DNA of 64,000 nucleotides from Glaciozyma antarctica PI12. Lineage: Eukaryota > Basidiomycota > Microbotryomycetes > Kriegeriales > Camptobasidiaceae. The DNA lies in the NCBI GenBank assembly GCA_002917775.1, contig KZ627156.1:270909-334908 (forward strand). Reading direction: 5' to 3'. How positions within the stretch are numbered: position 1 is the stretch's first letter; each line of letters starts with the position of its first letter. The position numbers were made by a program, and so were the translations under genes. Below, piece by piece: positions 11,890 through 22,008 of this stretch. The notes under the pieces were generated by a model, which saw only the letters and a list, made by a program, of their open reading frames with translations, was not told where the DNA came from and searched no databases.

Positions 11890-12996
11890 GTGTCGTCGGG
11901 CGCTGGGCTCAAGTTTCCCCCCCACGTTCCACCGCGCCAAGGAGGAGCGGGAACGTCTCGAAGGGTCAATGGGACGAGAAAAGAAAGGCGAAGACCAAAA
12001 ATGCTTCCTCCTCGCTTCCACTGTCCTCTTCTGTACAGGACCTCCCTCCATCCACGGTTTGAGCCCCTCAAAGTAACTCTGCCGGCGTACAATATTCCAC
12101 CACCTTCCGTTGTGCCCTGTGCGTTCAGCCTTTCCGCTTCAATCCCCCTCGCCAAGAAGGCTGTGAAAGAGATTGCCTCCTCTCATACTCCTACTGTATA
12201 GGTGTTCACTTGCAAGGTGGCTGAAAGCTAGAGAGGCAGGACGGACCGATGATGAGCCAGTCCTTCTCACCGCTGAAGACCTTGTCTGCCACCTCGTCTA
12301 TCAAGACATAGCGGGGTTTGGTTTGGCTAGGTACCATTCCGTCTTTGCGGAGGATGGTACGGGGGTGGAGCGTGGAACGAGGACACACAAGCGTAAGAGC
12401 AAACTCAAAGACAGCGAAGCGCCTCCTGCCGGGCCCCGATTCACCTCAATCTCACTTCACCTGAAGGAACTCCAGATCCTTTGAAACTCACGCGGTGAAT
12501 TCTTGATGTCCATTTGGTTCATCCCAAGCGGCTAACTGACGCCCACCGACCACGGTGTGATGGCAGGCGGAACAGGGAGACAACTTCTTCTCTCTCCCTC
12601 GGAAAGTTCTTCACACTAAGCTCCGCAAATTGCGCGTTCCATAAGGTCGTTCCCCGTGTGCGTAAGCTGCTAGACTGGCAAAACGGCGAGATACATGTGC
12701 CAAAAATGAGCGAACTTTGAACCAAAAGAAAACAAGCGCGCGGACGCACGCGCAAGCTGAACGCGAGGAGCCCTCGGGAGAGCAACAGAGACGCCTCAGG
12801 AACGACTACAAATTACTACAAAGACAAAGACGTGAAGTATTGCGCCGCCAGCACGAGCATTTTAGGTGTCTTGCGGAGGAGCAGATCTTCTCGCAACCCG
12901 ATCTCAAAGCTCGCGTCCTTTATAAGCGAAGCTTCAACGCAACAACAACTGTTACAAGAACGCACAGCAGTATTCAAATCTCAAGCGCCCACCCTA
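11890..12996. other. Gene-poor region downstream of the tRNA
   Basis: About 1.1 kb with scattered short ORFs on both strands. None has recognisable domains, codon bias like its neighbours, or usable splice sites. Nothing resembling a transposon end was seen. Confidence 0.4.
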
Positions 12997-13085
12997 CCCT
13001 TCCCCTTCCCCTTCCCCTTTCCCCTTCCCCTTCCCCCTTCCCCTTTCCCCTTCCCCCTTCTCCTTTTCCCTTCCCCCTTCTCCCG
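12997..13085. repeat. CCCCTT-type pyrimidine microsatellite
   Basis: About 90 bp of irregular CCCCTT/CCCCCTT/CCCTT units. Read on the minus strand, the tract would encode a Gly/Glu/Lys-rich tail directly after the PHD finger of the neighbouring damaged gene. Confidence 0.9.
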
Positions 13086-14455
13086 CGCGCCGGCACTCGT
13101 CACAAGTCCACAATCCTCGCGCTGGCACATTGATGCACGAAGAATGGTACCAAACATGAGGACAGCCCTTCATCCTCAAGCAAGCAACCAACGTGGATGG
13201 ATGACTGCAAATCTCATCAGACTTTGAAGGTGGCAACCGAAGCGAGAAAGCGCACCTTTGAGTTGTCAATCTTGCAGTCAGGAACGCACCACTGCTTGGC
13301 CCCCGATAACCACTCCTCGAAGCTTGTCTCAGAGCCAAGAGTGTTCTCGCATTCCTCCTTGAACTTCTCCTTGTCCCCTTCGTACTTGGAGATATCGGAG
13401 GATTCGATCCAGTGCCTTTTGCAGGCGCGATCAGCGATTTCCTCGGGTCTCAGAGCGAGCCGACTCACAGATCATTGCCAATAAACGGAAACGTAATAGG
13501 GACTGAGCTCGCAGTGGGGATACCTCGAATGCGCTTCGGGCAGTCGGCCTTGTCAAAAACCTGCGGAAGAAGCTCAGTCCGCTTCCCAAGCCCCCAACAG
13601 AGAGCGTAACTCACGACGCCAAAACATCGCCTACCCTTGTAGAGCACCTCAATCATCTCATCCACCTTAAGCTCCGCCAAAGATCGCGCAGCGTCGTGCT
13701 GGGACCGAAGGCGCCGCGCTGCTGGCTCGGCCGCTTGGTCTCCTGCAACTACAACGTGCCGGCGCTTCGAAGCATCTTAAGGCTTGGAGACGACCAATTC
13801 GACGCCTGACGATCTACACAACGGTGTAAGCGCTTGCACGCAAATGTCTGACGTGAGAGCGATAGCACGCACCTGCTCTTCGTCTCCGCGCGAGGCACCA
13901 CCTCCTCGTCCACTTGGGATGCAGGAGTGGGAGAAGAACCTTTTTGCGCTCGCTGTTCGCCAGGACTGTCCGGGCAAGCACGGCGTCAGCTCCCTTCCCT
14001 AGCAGTCCCAACTCGAGCACGCACCCCGGGCCTCCAGCCGCCACCATCTCCTCTCGTTTCTTGCGCACCTGCAAAGCGAGCATCCGCAGCCACACCAAAA
14101 AATCCAGGACCTTCCCCCCTCCCTCTCCAGCTGCCTCCGCCGCCTCTGCGAGCCTCAGCGCCCCCATCTTCCGACAGTACTTCAGCACCACCTCTACCCT
14201 CTCCTTCCCCACGCCGAGCGTCGCCAAATCAATGCCGTTAGGATCTTCCTACTGAAAAACCAAAGTCGATTCGAGCTGCTGAAAGCTGGGGCTGCGGTTG
14301 ATGTGCTTTGAGAGGTGGGCGATAGCGGAGAGGCGACCGAGAGCGGTTGGGGGAAGGAGCTGGATTGCCGACTCGAGAGCGGCGAGCTCCCTGTTAATGA
14401 GCTCGGTAGAACGCTGAATTAAGACCGCGTGTGCACCCGAGGAACTTTGGGCCAT
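13086..14455 (-). pseudogene. PHD-finger gene, apparently damaged
   Basis: The first exon starts at 14455 (MAQSSSGAHAVL) and is open to an in-frame TAG at 14249-14251; coding sequence continues unchanged in the same frame beyond it (EDPNGIDLATLGVG...). Later exons can be joined in phase: one with LKVDEMIEVLYKGRRCFG (Tudor-like strands), one with FPFIGND, one with HWIESSDISKYEGDKEKF, and a PHD finger. The finger reads WCVPDC, then ACLRMKGCPHVWYHSSC and TCDEC, giving a C4HC3 ligand set (about 13291-13090). PHD fingers usually read histone H3 tails, so a chromatin role is plausible. A second frame change seems needed near 13800-13930. The TAG may be a real null allele, an error, or part of an intron I did not recognise. 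No specific family is identified. Confidence 0.45.
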
Positions 14456-14558
14456 AGCGAGATGGGAGGAGGAGGAGAGGCGAGGGAGTCGGCGAGAACG
14501 GCGCTTTTGCCTCGTCCTCCCTCACTGTCTCCTGCCTCTCACACCGCCCGCCCACAGA
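14456..14558. promoter_or_regulatory. Compact divergent promoter, PHD gene / SEC22
   Basis: Only 103 bp separate the two start codons, so both transcripts must start within it or have very short leaders. No TATA box seen. Confidence 0.55.
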
Positions 14559-15548
14559 ATGGTTCGCAGTACGATCATCGCCCGAGTAACAGACGGTGAG
14601 TCCAAGCCGGTCTCGGCAACGGCGAAGCAGGAAGAACAGGAGCTGACGCGCTGCTTTGCCACGTAGGACTACCGCTGGCGGCCTCCAACGACGATGACGA
14701 GCAGGTGAGTCTTTTGAAAGGAACGCCGTGGGGTGTGTGCGTGCGCTGGCGTGGTTAGGACGCAGGGCTTTGCAGGACAGCTGGCACCACCAGCCCCCCG
14801 CGCTAAGGAGGAGTTAGCTGACTTGCTCTCGCGCAGGACCAAACCAAGCTCCCCGAGTACAAGCAGCAAGCCAAGCTCATCTTTCGCCGCTTAACACCCC
14901 AGTCTGAACCGCGCTGCTCCATCGAGTCCGGCGCCTGCACCCTCCAGTCCGTCCCCCTTCTCCTCCCCTCCCGCTCCTCCAGCTAACCCCTCTGCAACAG
15001 CTACATGATCTCCGACTCCATCATCTACCTCACCATCGCCGACAAGTCCTACCCGCGCAAGCTCGCCTTCTCCTACCTCTCCGAGCTCTCCACCGAGTTC
15101 GCACGCTCCTACCCTCCCTCGACCTCTCTCAAGCCCGGTCTTCGCCCATACGCCTTTGTCAAGTTCGACACGTTTATCCAGCGCACGAAGCGACTGTACC
15201 TCGACCCTCGAGGGGCAGAAGCGAGCGGCAAAGGCGCGGCGGGAGGGCTGGAGCAGCTGAACGAGGACCTGCAGGACGTGACGCGGATCATGACGAAGAA
15301 CATGGAGGACTTGCTGTGGAGGGGGGACTCGCTCGATCGGATGAGCAGTATGAGCTCGAGCTTGAAGGACGAGACGAACAAGTACCGCAAGGCGGCGAGG
15401 CAGATCAACCTCGATGCGCTGTATCGCAAGTGGGCGCCGGTGGGAGTGCTGGGATTCATGTTCATCGTCGTGATGTGGTGGAAGTGGTGTGAGTGCGCTT
15501 GTTCGAAGCGACGGAGTTGGCGCTGACGAGTTCCGGTTCGCAGGGTGA
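14559..15548 (+). CDS. SEC22: R-SNARE Sec22
   Basis: Vesicle SNARE for ER-Golgi transport in both directions. Five exons (14559-14595, 14667-14704, 14837-14946, 15001-15488, 15544-15548) sum to 225 residues. An N-terminal longin domain (MVRSTIIARVTDGLPL...) is followed by the SNARE helix around LNEDLQDVTRIMTKNMEDLL. The zero-layer Arg lies in LLWRGDSLDRM, and the C-terminal membrane anchor is GVLGFMFIVVMWWKWW. Splicing matters at the very end: the terminal coding exon is only five bases and supplies the last Trp and the stop. The gene converges on the PDI-like gene with 98 bp between stops. Confidence 0.96.
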
Positions 15549-15646
15549 TCAGGAGGGAGAACCGAATGTATTGTAACAACATCTGCAGATCCACAACACC
15601 TCTGGGTCTTCCACATCTGCGTCCAACGAGCGTCCATTGCGTGCGT

Positions 15647-18413
15647 CTACTCCAACTTCGCGTACGTTCCTGCCGGCGTTCCGACAATCGGTCCCGTCAG
15701 CCACTTCGCCAGGCGCCACATGACGAACCCCGACGCCACGACGGCAAACAGCGCGAGGAAAGGATGCTTCTGCGCCGTATCCCTCGCCACTGCTCCCGAG
15801 TTCATGAGCAACTGCGAATGTCGGCGTCAGTGCGTGTACTCCGGCGGCGACGGCGAATGGGAAGTCACTCACTGCTCCGACGCGCTCGACAAAGTTCCGC
15901 GAGCTGCCAGCGCGAGCGGCGCCCGTGTAGATCCCCTCCTCGATGAACTGGTACACTCCCGGCGCCTTGAGTGGCTCTCCCGCCAAATCGAGCTTCCAGT
16001 AATCCAGCGCCTGCAATCTCATCAGCTCGCTCCCAGCTCACACCCGAAACGAAACGCACTTTGGGATCCGCGACGACCCACACGACCTCCTTCCCGCCCT
16101 TGACGCCGTACATCCCCTTCGCCCACCCAGCCCACTTGTCCCCATCTACCCACGCCCACACGACGTCCCTCTCACCCTCCTTCCGACGCTCCGCCCAACC
16201 CTTCGCAAGACGCTCAGCCTCCTTCTTCGCTCCCTCAAACCCGTCTCCCATCGACGCTCGACTGAGAACGGCGAGTCCTACGAGCGGTGGAGAGCCGGTG
16301 GTAGGCATCAAGTCGTTGTACGTCTCGCTCGAGAGTTCCGAGAGGATGGCGAGCTTGGCGCTGCGGAGCCAGTGGAGCGTTTGGTCCAGTCGGAGTCGCT
16401 TGCTCAGGGTCAAAGGAGCGAGAGTGAGGGGCGAGGTAGGGGCGAGGGAGCGGTCCTTGAAGACGAGGATGGTTGGGGTCGAGGGGAGGGAGAAGTGGGT
16501 GAAGAGATCGGGGGAGGAAGAGGTGTAGAAGGGGGCGCCACCGAGGAGAGTTTTAGAGGCGGTCGTAGCGAGAGCCTGCGGAAGACATCAGTGTGGGACG
16601 GGAGGCAGAAGAATGGCGGCACGTACGAGGTCGTCGGAAGAGATGTCGGAAGGGTGGAGGAAGAGGAATACGACTTGTTCGCCGCCATTGACGGCGCCCT
16701 TGAGCTCGTACTCGTTCGCGATGGAGCGAGACTTGGTTCTGCACGTTTCGAAGAGTCAATAAGGATCTGCTGCGAGGAAGGAGAGAACGCACGCTGAGGC
16801 AGCCTTGAGGGCGAATGCCTTCATACTGGCGACGTTTCGCTTGCCAGTGAACTCGGCGTTATTACCTTCGTTGAAGCTGCGCGAGTAAATTCAGTGCTCC
16901 AGCGCAAAATGCCAAAATCGCGCGACGTACAAGAGCAAAGTGGGATACGATGAGACGTGCTCGGTCTTGCACGCCTTCTTGTTCTTGCTCGAGTCGCAAT
17001 CGACTTGGTAGACGTAGATTTCATTGTCGAGTTGAGAAGCGAGTTCGGTCCACGCTGCGTCGAGAGAATTACGATCAGCTTGTAGCTCGCTGGCGGAGGA
17101 ATGTCAAGAGCGGACCTGGCGTGAGAGCCTTGCAGTGTCCGCACCTGGAAAGTAAAGGCATTCTTGTTAGAGTCTAACGCAATCCGCAGCCAGGAATAAC
17201 GACGAACCAAGGCGCATAGAACTTGATGAACGCGGGTCCCGCCTTCGCCGCCTGAATCTCCTCCGTCCCCTCGAGCACATGCACCTTCCCATCCGGCTTC
17301 GGCTTCGACCATTCGTCCCGCTTTTCCTCTTCGACTCGGTCCGCGATCTGCTTGACGAAGCCCGCAGGAGGAGTCATGGGCGGTGGCTCGAGCTTGATGG
17401 CGATTCCAGTCGATGTTGATGCCGGGGGCGTTTGGGACGAAACGACTAAGCTCGGAATCAAAGGCGTGTCGTCCTCCTTGACAAGTTCCAGCACCACCGC
17501 CTTCGCCTCAGCCTTGGCCACCTCTCCTGCGATCCCACCTAGCTCCTCCACCTCGACTACCTCCTTCTTCGTATCCTCCCTCTTCCCCGTCTCGTCCAGC
17601 CAAACCACCGTTCCAGGCATACTCGCATCCACGTACTCCTCCAACGCCTTGAGCTCCCGCTTCCCCGCGTACTCGTCGAACAGCACTCCGTCGACGTAGA
17701 GGAAGAGGGAGGGGTAGAACTTGACGCCCTCGGCATGGCAGAGGTCCCCGTTGGCGGCGCAGTCCACTTGAGCAAAGTGGAAGCCCTTCGAGGCGGACGT
17801 GTCGGAGCGCGAGTTGTAGACTGGGAGCCGTCAGCTTGGGAAGAAGAAGAGAGGGGGAGAACGTACGATCACGCCAGGTGGGGGCGAACGACTGGCAGTG
17901 GTGGCAGTAGGGTCTGCAGAGCGCTTAGTTAGAAAAGTTGTTCTATGCTGTTAGGCTAGAGCGCGCGCACGAGTAGAGCTCGATGAGCCTGTGGAGGAAG
18001 CGAGAAGGTCAGCTGGAGGTCCTGGACGAAGCTGTATTTGCGTGAGACGCTCAGGGACGCCGGCGAAGAGTAGCTTGCTGCTACAGAGCACGGGACTGGC
18101 CCACAACCCCAGCAGCCACTGCTCTGCTCCCTTGCGCGAGAGCGGCCTACTCAAGACCAGGAGGCCGATACGGTGAGCCCATCCTCCCGCCCACCTCCCA
18201 CTCTCTGCACCCCTCCCCCCCTGCCACGCCGTCCACTTCCACACCTGTGCAGCCCGTGGTTGAACCTGCGACTCACCAAGTCCCGCTCGAGATGTCGGAC
18301 CAGGTCTCGGCGGTCAAAGAGGGTCCCGCGGTGACGATGGGGGCAGCAGCTGCGACGGAAGCGAGGAGGAGAGTTGCTGCGGCGAGGATAAAGGAGGAAA
18401 GGCGGAGCTGCAT
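15647..18413 (-). CDS. Membrane-anchored protein disulfide isomerase (TMX/Eps1-like)
   Basis: Eleven exons from 18413 to 15647 sum to 660 residues. A signal peptide (MQLRLSSFILAAATLLLASV) is followed by a thioredoxin domain with active site CHHC at residues 55-58 and a second with CGHC at about 273-276. A non-catalytic thioredoxin-like region comes next, then one membrane segment near the C-terminus (LALFAVVASGFVMWRL) and a short cytosolic tail ending AKLE. It should catalyse disulfide exchange in the ER lumen while held in the membrane. The first CxxC is spread over three exons: exon 2 is an 18-base microexon (17988-17971), and the intron before it is unusually long (288 bp). CHHC instead of CGHC would alter redox potential; that effect is inferred. 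Confidence 0.9.
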
Positions 18414-18724
18414 GGCGGGAGGAGGGCGAATGCCGGCGCTGGTGGTGGACAGGAGCTCCCTGGACCCTCCTGGCTTGGGCGTGTGGGCGCGGCTGGATAG
18501 AGAGTTGATGCTGCTTGCGAGCTCTTGAAGCCTCCTGCGGGTGTTGGGATGGCTGCTGGGGCGGGCGAATCGAGGGTGGTGGTTGGGAGAAGACGAAGAC
18601 GAAGTCGACTATGTAGCTATGTAGTCGCGCCCCGAGTCCTCTCTCGCAGCGAGAGTGCTGGGAACTCCTGCTTCCGCTCTGGTCGCTTTGTTTGCGCGAG
18701 TGGTAACTGCAGGTGCAAATATCT
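18414..18724. other. Upstream region of the PDI-like gene
   Basis: About 310 bp containing the PDI promoter and the 3' flank of dioxygenase copy 2. No further gene or motif is visible. Confidence 0.5.
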
Positions 18725-20385
18725 CTAGCTGCTAAGTGTGAATCCAGCTGGACGCGGGCTAATTCCTCCGCGGACCACTGGTGCGCCGCTCGACGTCTCC
18801 AGGCAGCACAAGACCGTGCTCAACTCCCTTCTCTGTCGGCTACGAGCAGAGCAAAAAACCGGCAAACAAAGCAGAGCACGTCGCGAGAGCAAAAATCCCT
18901 TTGCACATTCAATCGATTCCACAACACGTCCCGAATCATGGAGTCCAAGCCTGGGTGTTGGGATAGTCGGCTGAAAGATCCACGCCGACGGTGATGTAGG
19001 CGATGAGTCCTTGCTGGATAACACCGCCGAGCTTCTCGACTTCGAACGTAGCTTCTCGACTTCGAACGTAGGTCCGTAGCCTGCGTCGCAAACCATCAGC
19101 TGCGTCCCTCGCTACCGAGAGCGAGAAGAAGCTCACCGTTCCTGTGCGACTCCTGGTAGATCTGGAGACTGTCGTCCCAGTTGCGAGTACGTCCCCACTT
19201 GTCCTTGATGGGGTTGAGGTTGTAGGGGTAGATCTGCTCGTCGTTCGTCAGATCACAAACTTGAGCGAGAAGGCGAAGGGAGAAACGCACCTTGTCGATC
19301 ACCTCGTTGAGCGAATCGTCGATGAAGAACTGGCCGGTGTGAACGAGGCAACCGGAAGTGAACGTTCCGTTCGCGTGAGGCTCCCACTTGGTGTGGATCT
19401 TGGTGTGGACGTGAGTCGCGCGACCGGTGTAGTACCCAGGTGCGATACCTGCGCGACGGAACGGTGAGCCAGACTTTGATGCGAGCAAGGAGAAAGACGC
19501 ACTGGTGAACTGCGAAACTCCGTTCTTGTTGGTAGGCCAGGCACCGCGAAGGAAGGTCTCCTCGGGCATCGTGCGAGGGTACTTGCTGAGCAGACCCTTG
19601 CGAGGTCCCTCGTGCTTAGGTCCCTCCCACTTGAGTGCTTCCTCCTGATCGGGGTGGCCAGCGTAGTGACCAGTCGAGCTGCGAGGGAGAGGTTAGCTGG
19701 AGTTGCGAGCGAGTGGGTGAGGATGGGACGCACTTGGCGTGCCAGATGTCGACAAGGATATCGCGAATAGGCTCGCAGGTCTTGACGTCGATGACTCCGA
19801 TATCCATGAGCTACGGGGAGAGAAGTGAGCCTCGATTCGGGCAGCGAGGAGGGCGAAGAACGCACGAAGAGCAGTCCAAGCTGGTTTTCGGCCATGTTTT
19901 GACGAATGGGGTGTCCAGCATCGTGGTAGTAAGGTCCTTGGGTAACCTCGGGCGACACTGCGCGCTCAGCAATTAGCTCCAGCTCCCCTCGCTCGCACCA
20001 AGGAAGCGCGACTCACAGACGCAGGTGTGGTTCCTCATCTTCGCCTCCTCCACTTGCGAGCACTCCAAGATCGTCTTTCCGTTGTCCTGAGCAGTCTCGA
20101 AAGCCTGATCAAGGAACATGGTTCCAGCATCCGTAGGAGCAGCTCCCAACGCGACCTGAGCAGCCCGCTTGCGCTCGGCGACGTAGGCGGCGATCTTGGG
20201 AGCGCAGTGGTAGATGGACTCCTGGCGGACCTTGAAGGCGGCGACCTCCTCAGGAATAGAGGGCTCCTCGTGAGCTGCGGGAGAAGGGTCAGCTGATGGG
20301 CACCACTTCGGCTGGGGAGGAGGAGCTCACCTGCGACGGAGCTGAAGAGGGCGGAAACGGCGAAGGCGACAGCTGCAAGCTTCAT
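18725..20385 (-). CDS. Secreted intradiol ring-cleavage dioxygenase, copy 2 (last exon frameshifted)
   Basis: Eight exons: 20385-20331, 20274-20017, 19957-19866, 19810-19734, 19678-19503, 19448-19291, 19233-19137 and 19080 onward. A signal peptide (MKLAAVAFAVSALFSSVA) is followed by a mature start HEEP, so the enzyme is probably extracellular, unlike cytosolic catechol 1,2-dioxygenases. Iron ligands are visible: Tyr in QGPYYH, Tyr in GYYTGR, and two His in THVHTKIH. A 20-bp tandem duplication at 19031-19070 shifts the last exon. The natural end would give 345 residues (stop near 18936), whereas the sequence as written reads on to a stop at 18725, about 422 residues, with an unrelated tail. 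The catalytic core is upstream of the shift, so activity may survive. Likely substrates are aromatic diols. Confidence 0.87.
18896..19388. repeat. Right arm of the inverted duplication
   Basis: Reverse complement of bases 1-478. With the left arm it brackets about 18.4 kb. The homology must extend further into the gene body, but its partner lies outside the window. Confidence 0.85.
19031..19070. repeat. 20-bp perfect tandem duplication inside a coding exon
   Basis: The unit GCTTCTCGACTTCGAACGTA occurs twice in direct succession here and once in copy 1. Its length is not a multiple of three, so it changes the reading frame. Confidence 0.95.
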
Positions 20386-20796
20386 GGCTGGTGTAGCTGC
20401 TGGCGTAGAGTATAGCGGAGCAGGAGAGAGCAGCAGCACTTAAAACCGTCTGGATCTCGAGCGGAAAAGAGTTGAGTCTCGTTCGTCGACAAGCCGAACC
20501 GCGGTCGACGCTCTCGGCACGAAGGAATTGGAATCCGTTCGTTCTGAGGGCTTCCCCCCGCGTTCGTAGGTGAGGGAGCAGGACGGGGGATCAATTAGGC
20601 GAGGGTGTTGGGAAGCCAGTACGCAAAGACGACGAGGGAAGCAGGGCGAGGAGAGAGAGGCGTGCGATACGCGCCCAGCTCGGCAGCGAAGTTTGAACCG
20701 TCTCCCAACTCCACGGTCTCGAAAGGGAGCGGATGAACCAGCGCAGAGGAAATCGAATCGAGCAGATAGGAAGGAAGCAGGACAGGTTGGAACCCG
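20386..20796. promoter_or_regulatory. Upstream region of dioxygenase copy 2
   Basis: About 410 bp between the dioxygenase start and the stop of the next minus-strand gene. It holds the dioxygenase promoter. No gene or clear motif is visible. Confidence 0.5.
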
Positions 20797-21646
20797 TCAA
20801 TAGCCCACTGAATAACCAGCTCCGTGGGTGGGAAGCGCTGCCGCCGGTCCTCCCTGCTCTACGTCCTCCAGGCCACGCTTGTACTCCTTCCACAGCTCCT
20901 CGACATCCCGTCCGCCGAGGAGTTCTTTCAGCAGCTCGCCTTCCTCCCACGTTCGCGAGCGTAGTGCGAGGTTCAGTGTGGGGACGAGCAGGGGGAGCTT
21001 CAGCCTCGTCGAGAGGTAGTCCAAGAAGTACGCTGTCCGTTACACACCCGTTCAGCTCCAGCGCTTCCACTCCACATCCAAGAGAAGGGAACGCACCTGT
21101 GGCCTCGTAGCCCTGATCCCACCGCTCTCCGCCCTTGCCCCAATGCGGCGGCCCTAACCCTGCTCCCAGCCGCACCCAGTCGGCAATCCCCTCAATAACT
21201 CCTCCTGGACAGGTTCCCTGCCCGTTCCACTGGAAAACGTGGACCAGCTCGTGCACGACTACGCCCTCAATCTCCTGCTTGATCCTCGCCGACTCCCCCG
21301 ACACTCCCGCAACGTACGATGTCGAGAGATGGACCTCCTTGTGCTCCTCGTCGAGCTGCGATCCATGCGTATGCGCAACTCCTTCAAAGGAGCGGAGGAA
21401 GAGAGTGACGGATCGGATGGGAGGAGGTCCAGGAGCGGGGTCCTTGGGCTTGAAAGACGCGGCGAGGGCGGGAGGGTAGAGCGAGGAGAGCACCGTTCGG
21501 CAGGATTTGGAAAGGAGTGCGTTGGGATCCGAGGTGTAGGCGAAGAAGCGGGATGCTCCTGGGTGGGAGAGGTCGAGCACCTGGAGATGGAGAGGAGGAA
21601 CGGCGTGCGGCTCTGTTGGCGTTGGTACGACTGATGTTGGCGCCAT
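20797..21646 (-). CDS. Basic secretory protein (BSP) family metallopeptidase-like protein
   Basis: Two exons, 21646-21097 and 21032-20797, with a 64-bp intron, give 261 residues. The core is HELVHVFQWN (an HExxH zinc site) followed by GGVIEGIADWVRL, the BSP-family signature (Pfam family as I recall, PF04450). The Tyr/Trp-rich segment after it (WDQGYEATAYFLDYL) is also typical; the splice falls inside it and restores it. Relatives in plants and fungi are often secreted and tied to defence or cell-wall work, but this protein has no clear signal peptide (start MAPTSVVPTPTEP), so it may be cytosolic. No partner genes are evident. Confidence 0.85.
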
Positions 21647-22008
21647 TTCTAGGCGTTGAAGCTCTACTGCAAGCTCCTTGGATCGAGTCGAACGGCTGGC
21701 GAGGTGTTGGGAGCTGTTGGGAGGAGCTCAAGAGGAGGAGGATCCGCTCGTCTGCTCCTCTCCCTTCGACCACGTCCCTGCTCCTGTCGCCGTGTCCTCT
21801 GCTGCTCGAAAGATCTCCACGGGTGCCTATTCTACAGAAGGTGATTGCAGGTGCCTTCGCTCCAGGAGAGGGACTGACGAACTCCTTCACCAGCAGCCGA
21901 CAGCTTCCCTCCTTCCCCGCTAGCGGTGCCCACCAAAGCGCGTGCTCGCATCGTAAGCCAACGCGCAGCTGAACCCGAAGAGTCCTCACTGACGCGTTGC
22001 CCTCGCAG
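21647..22008. promoter_or_regulatory. Divergent region with spliced 5' leader of F-box locus 1
   Basis: About 360 bp between the BSP gene (-) and F-box locus 1 (+). A CTGACGCG branch-like site and a CGCAG directly before the ATG at 22009 suggest that the leader of locus 1 is spliced, with the start codon at the first base of an exon. Confidence 0.5.

Noticed and set aside
14249-14455. Stand-alone 68-residue protein
   Set aside because: The same frame continues with coding character after the TAG, so it is better read as the first part of the PHD-finger gene.
20591-21646. 351-codon uninterrupted reading of the BSP gene
   Set aside because: Reading through the intron loses the conserved WDQGYEATAYFLDYL segment; the two-exon model restores it and ends at 20797.
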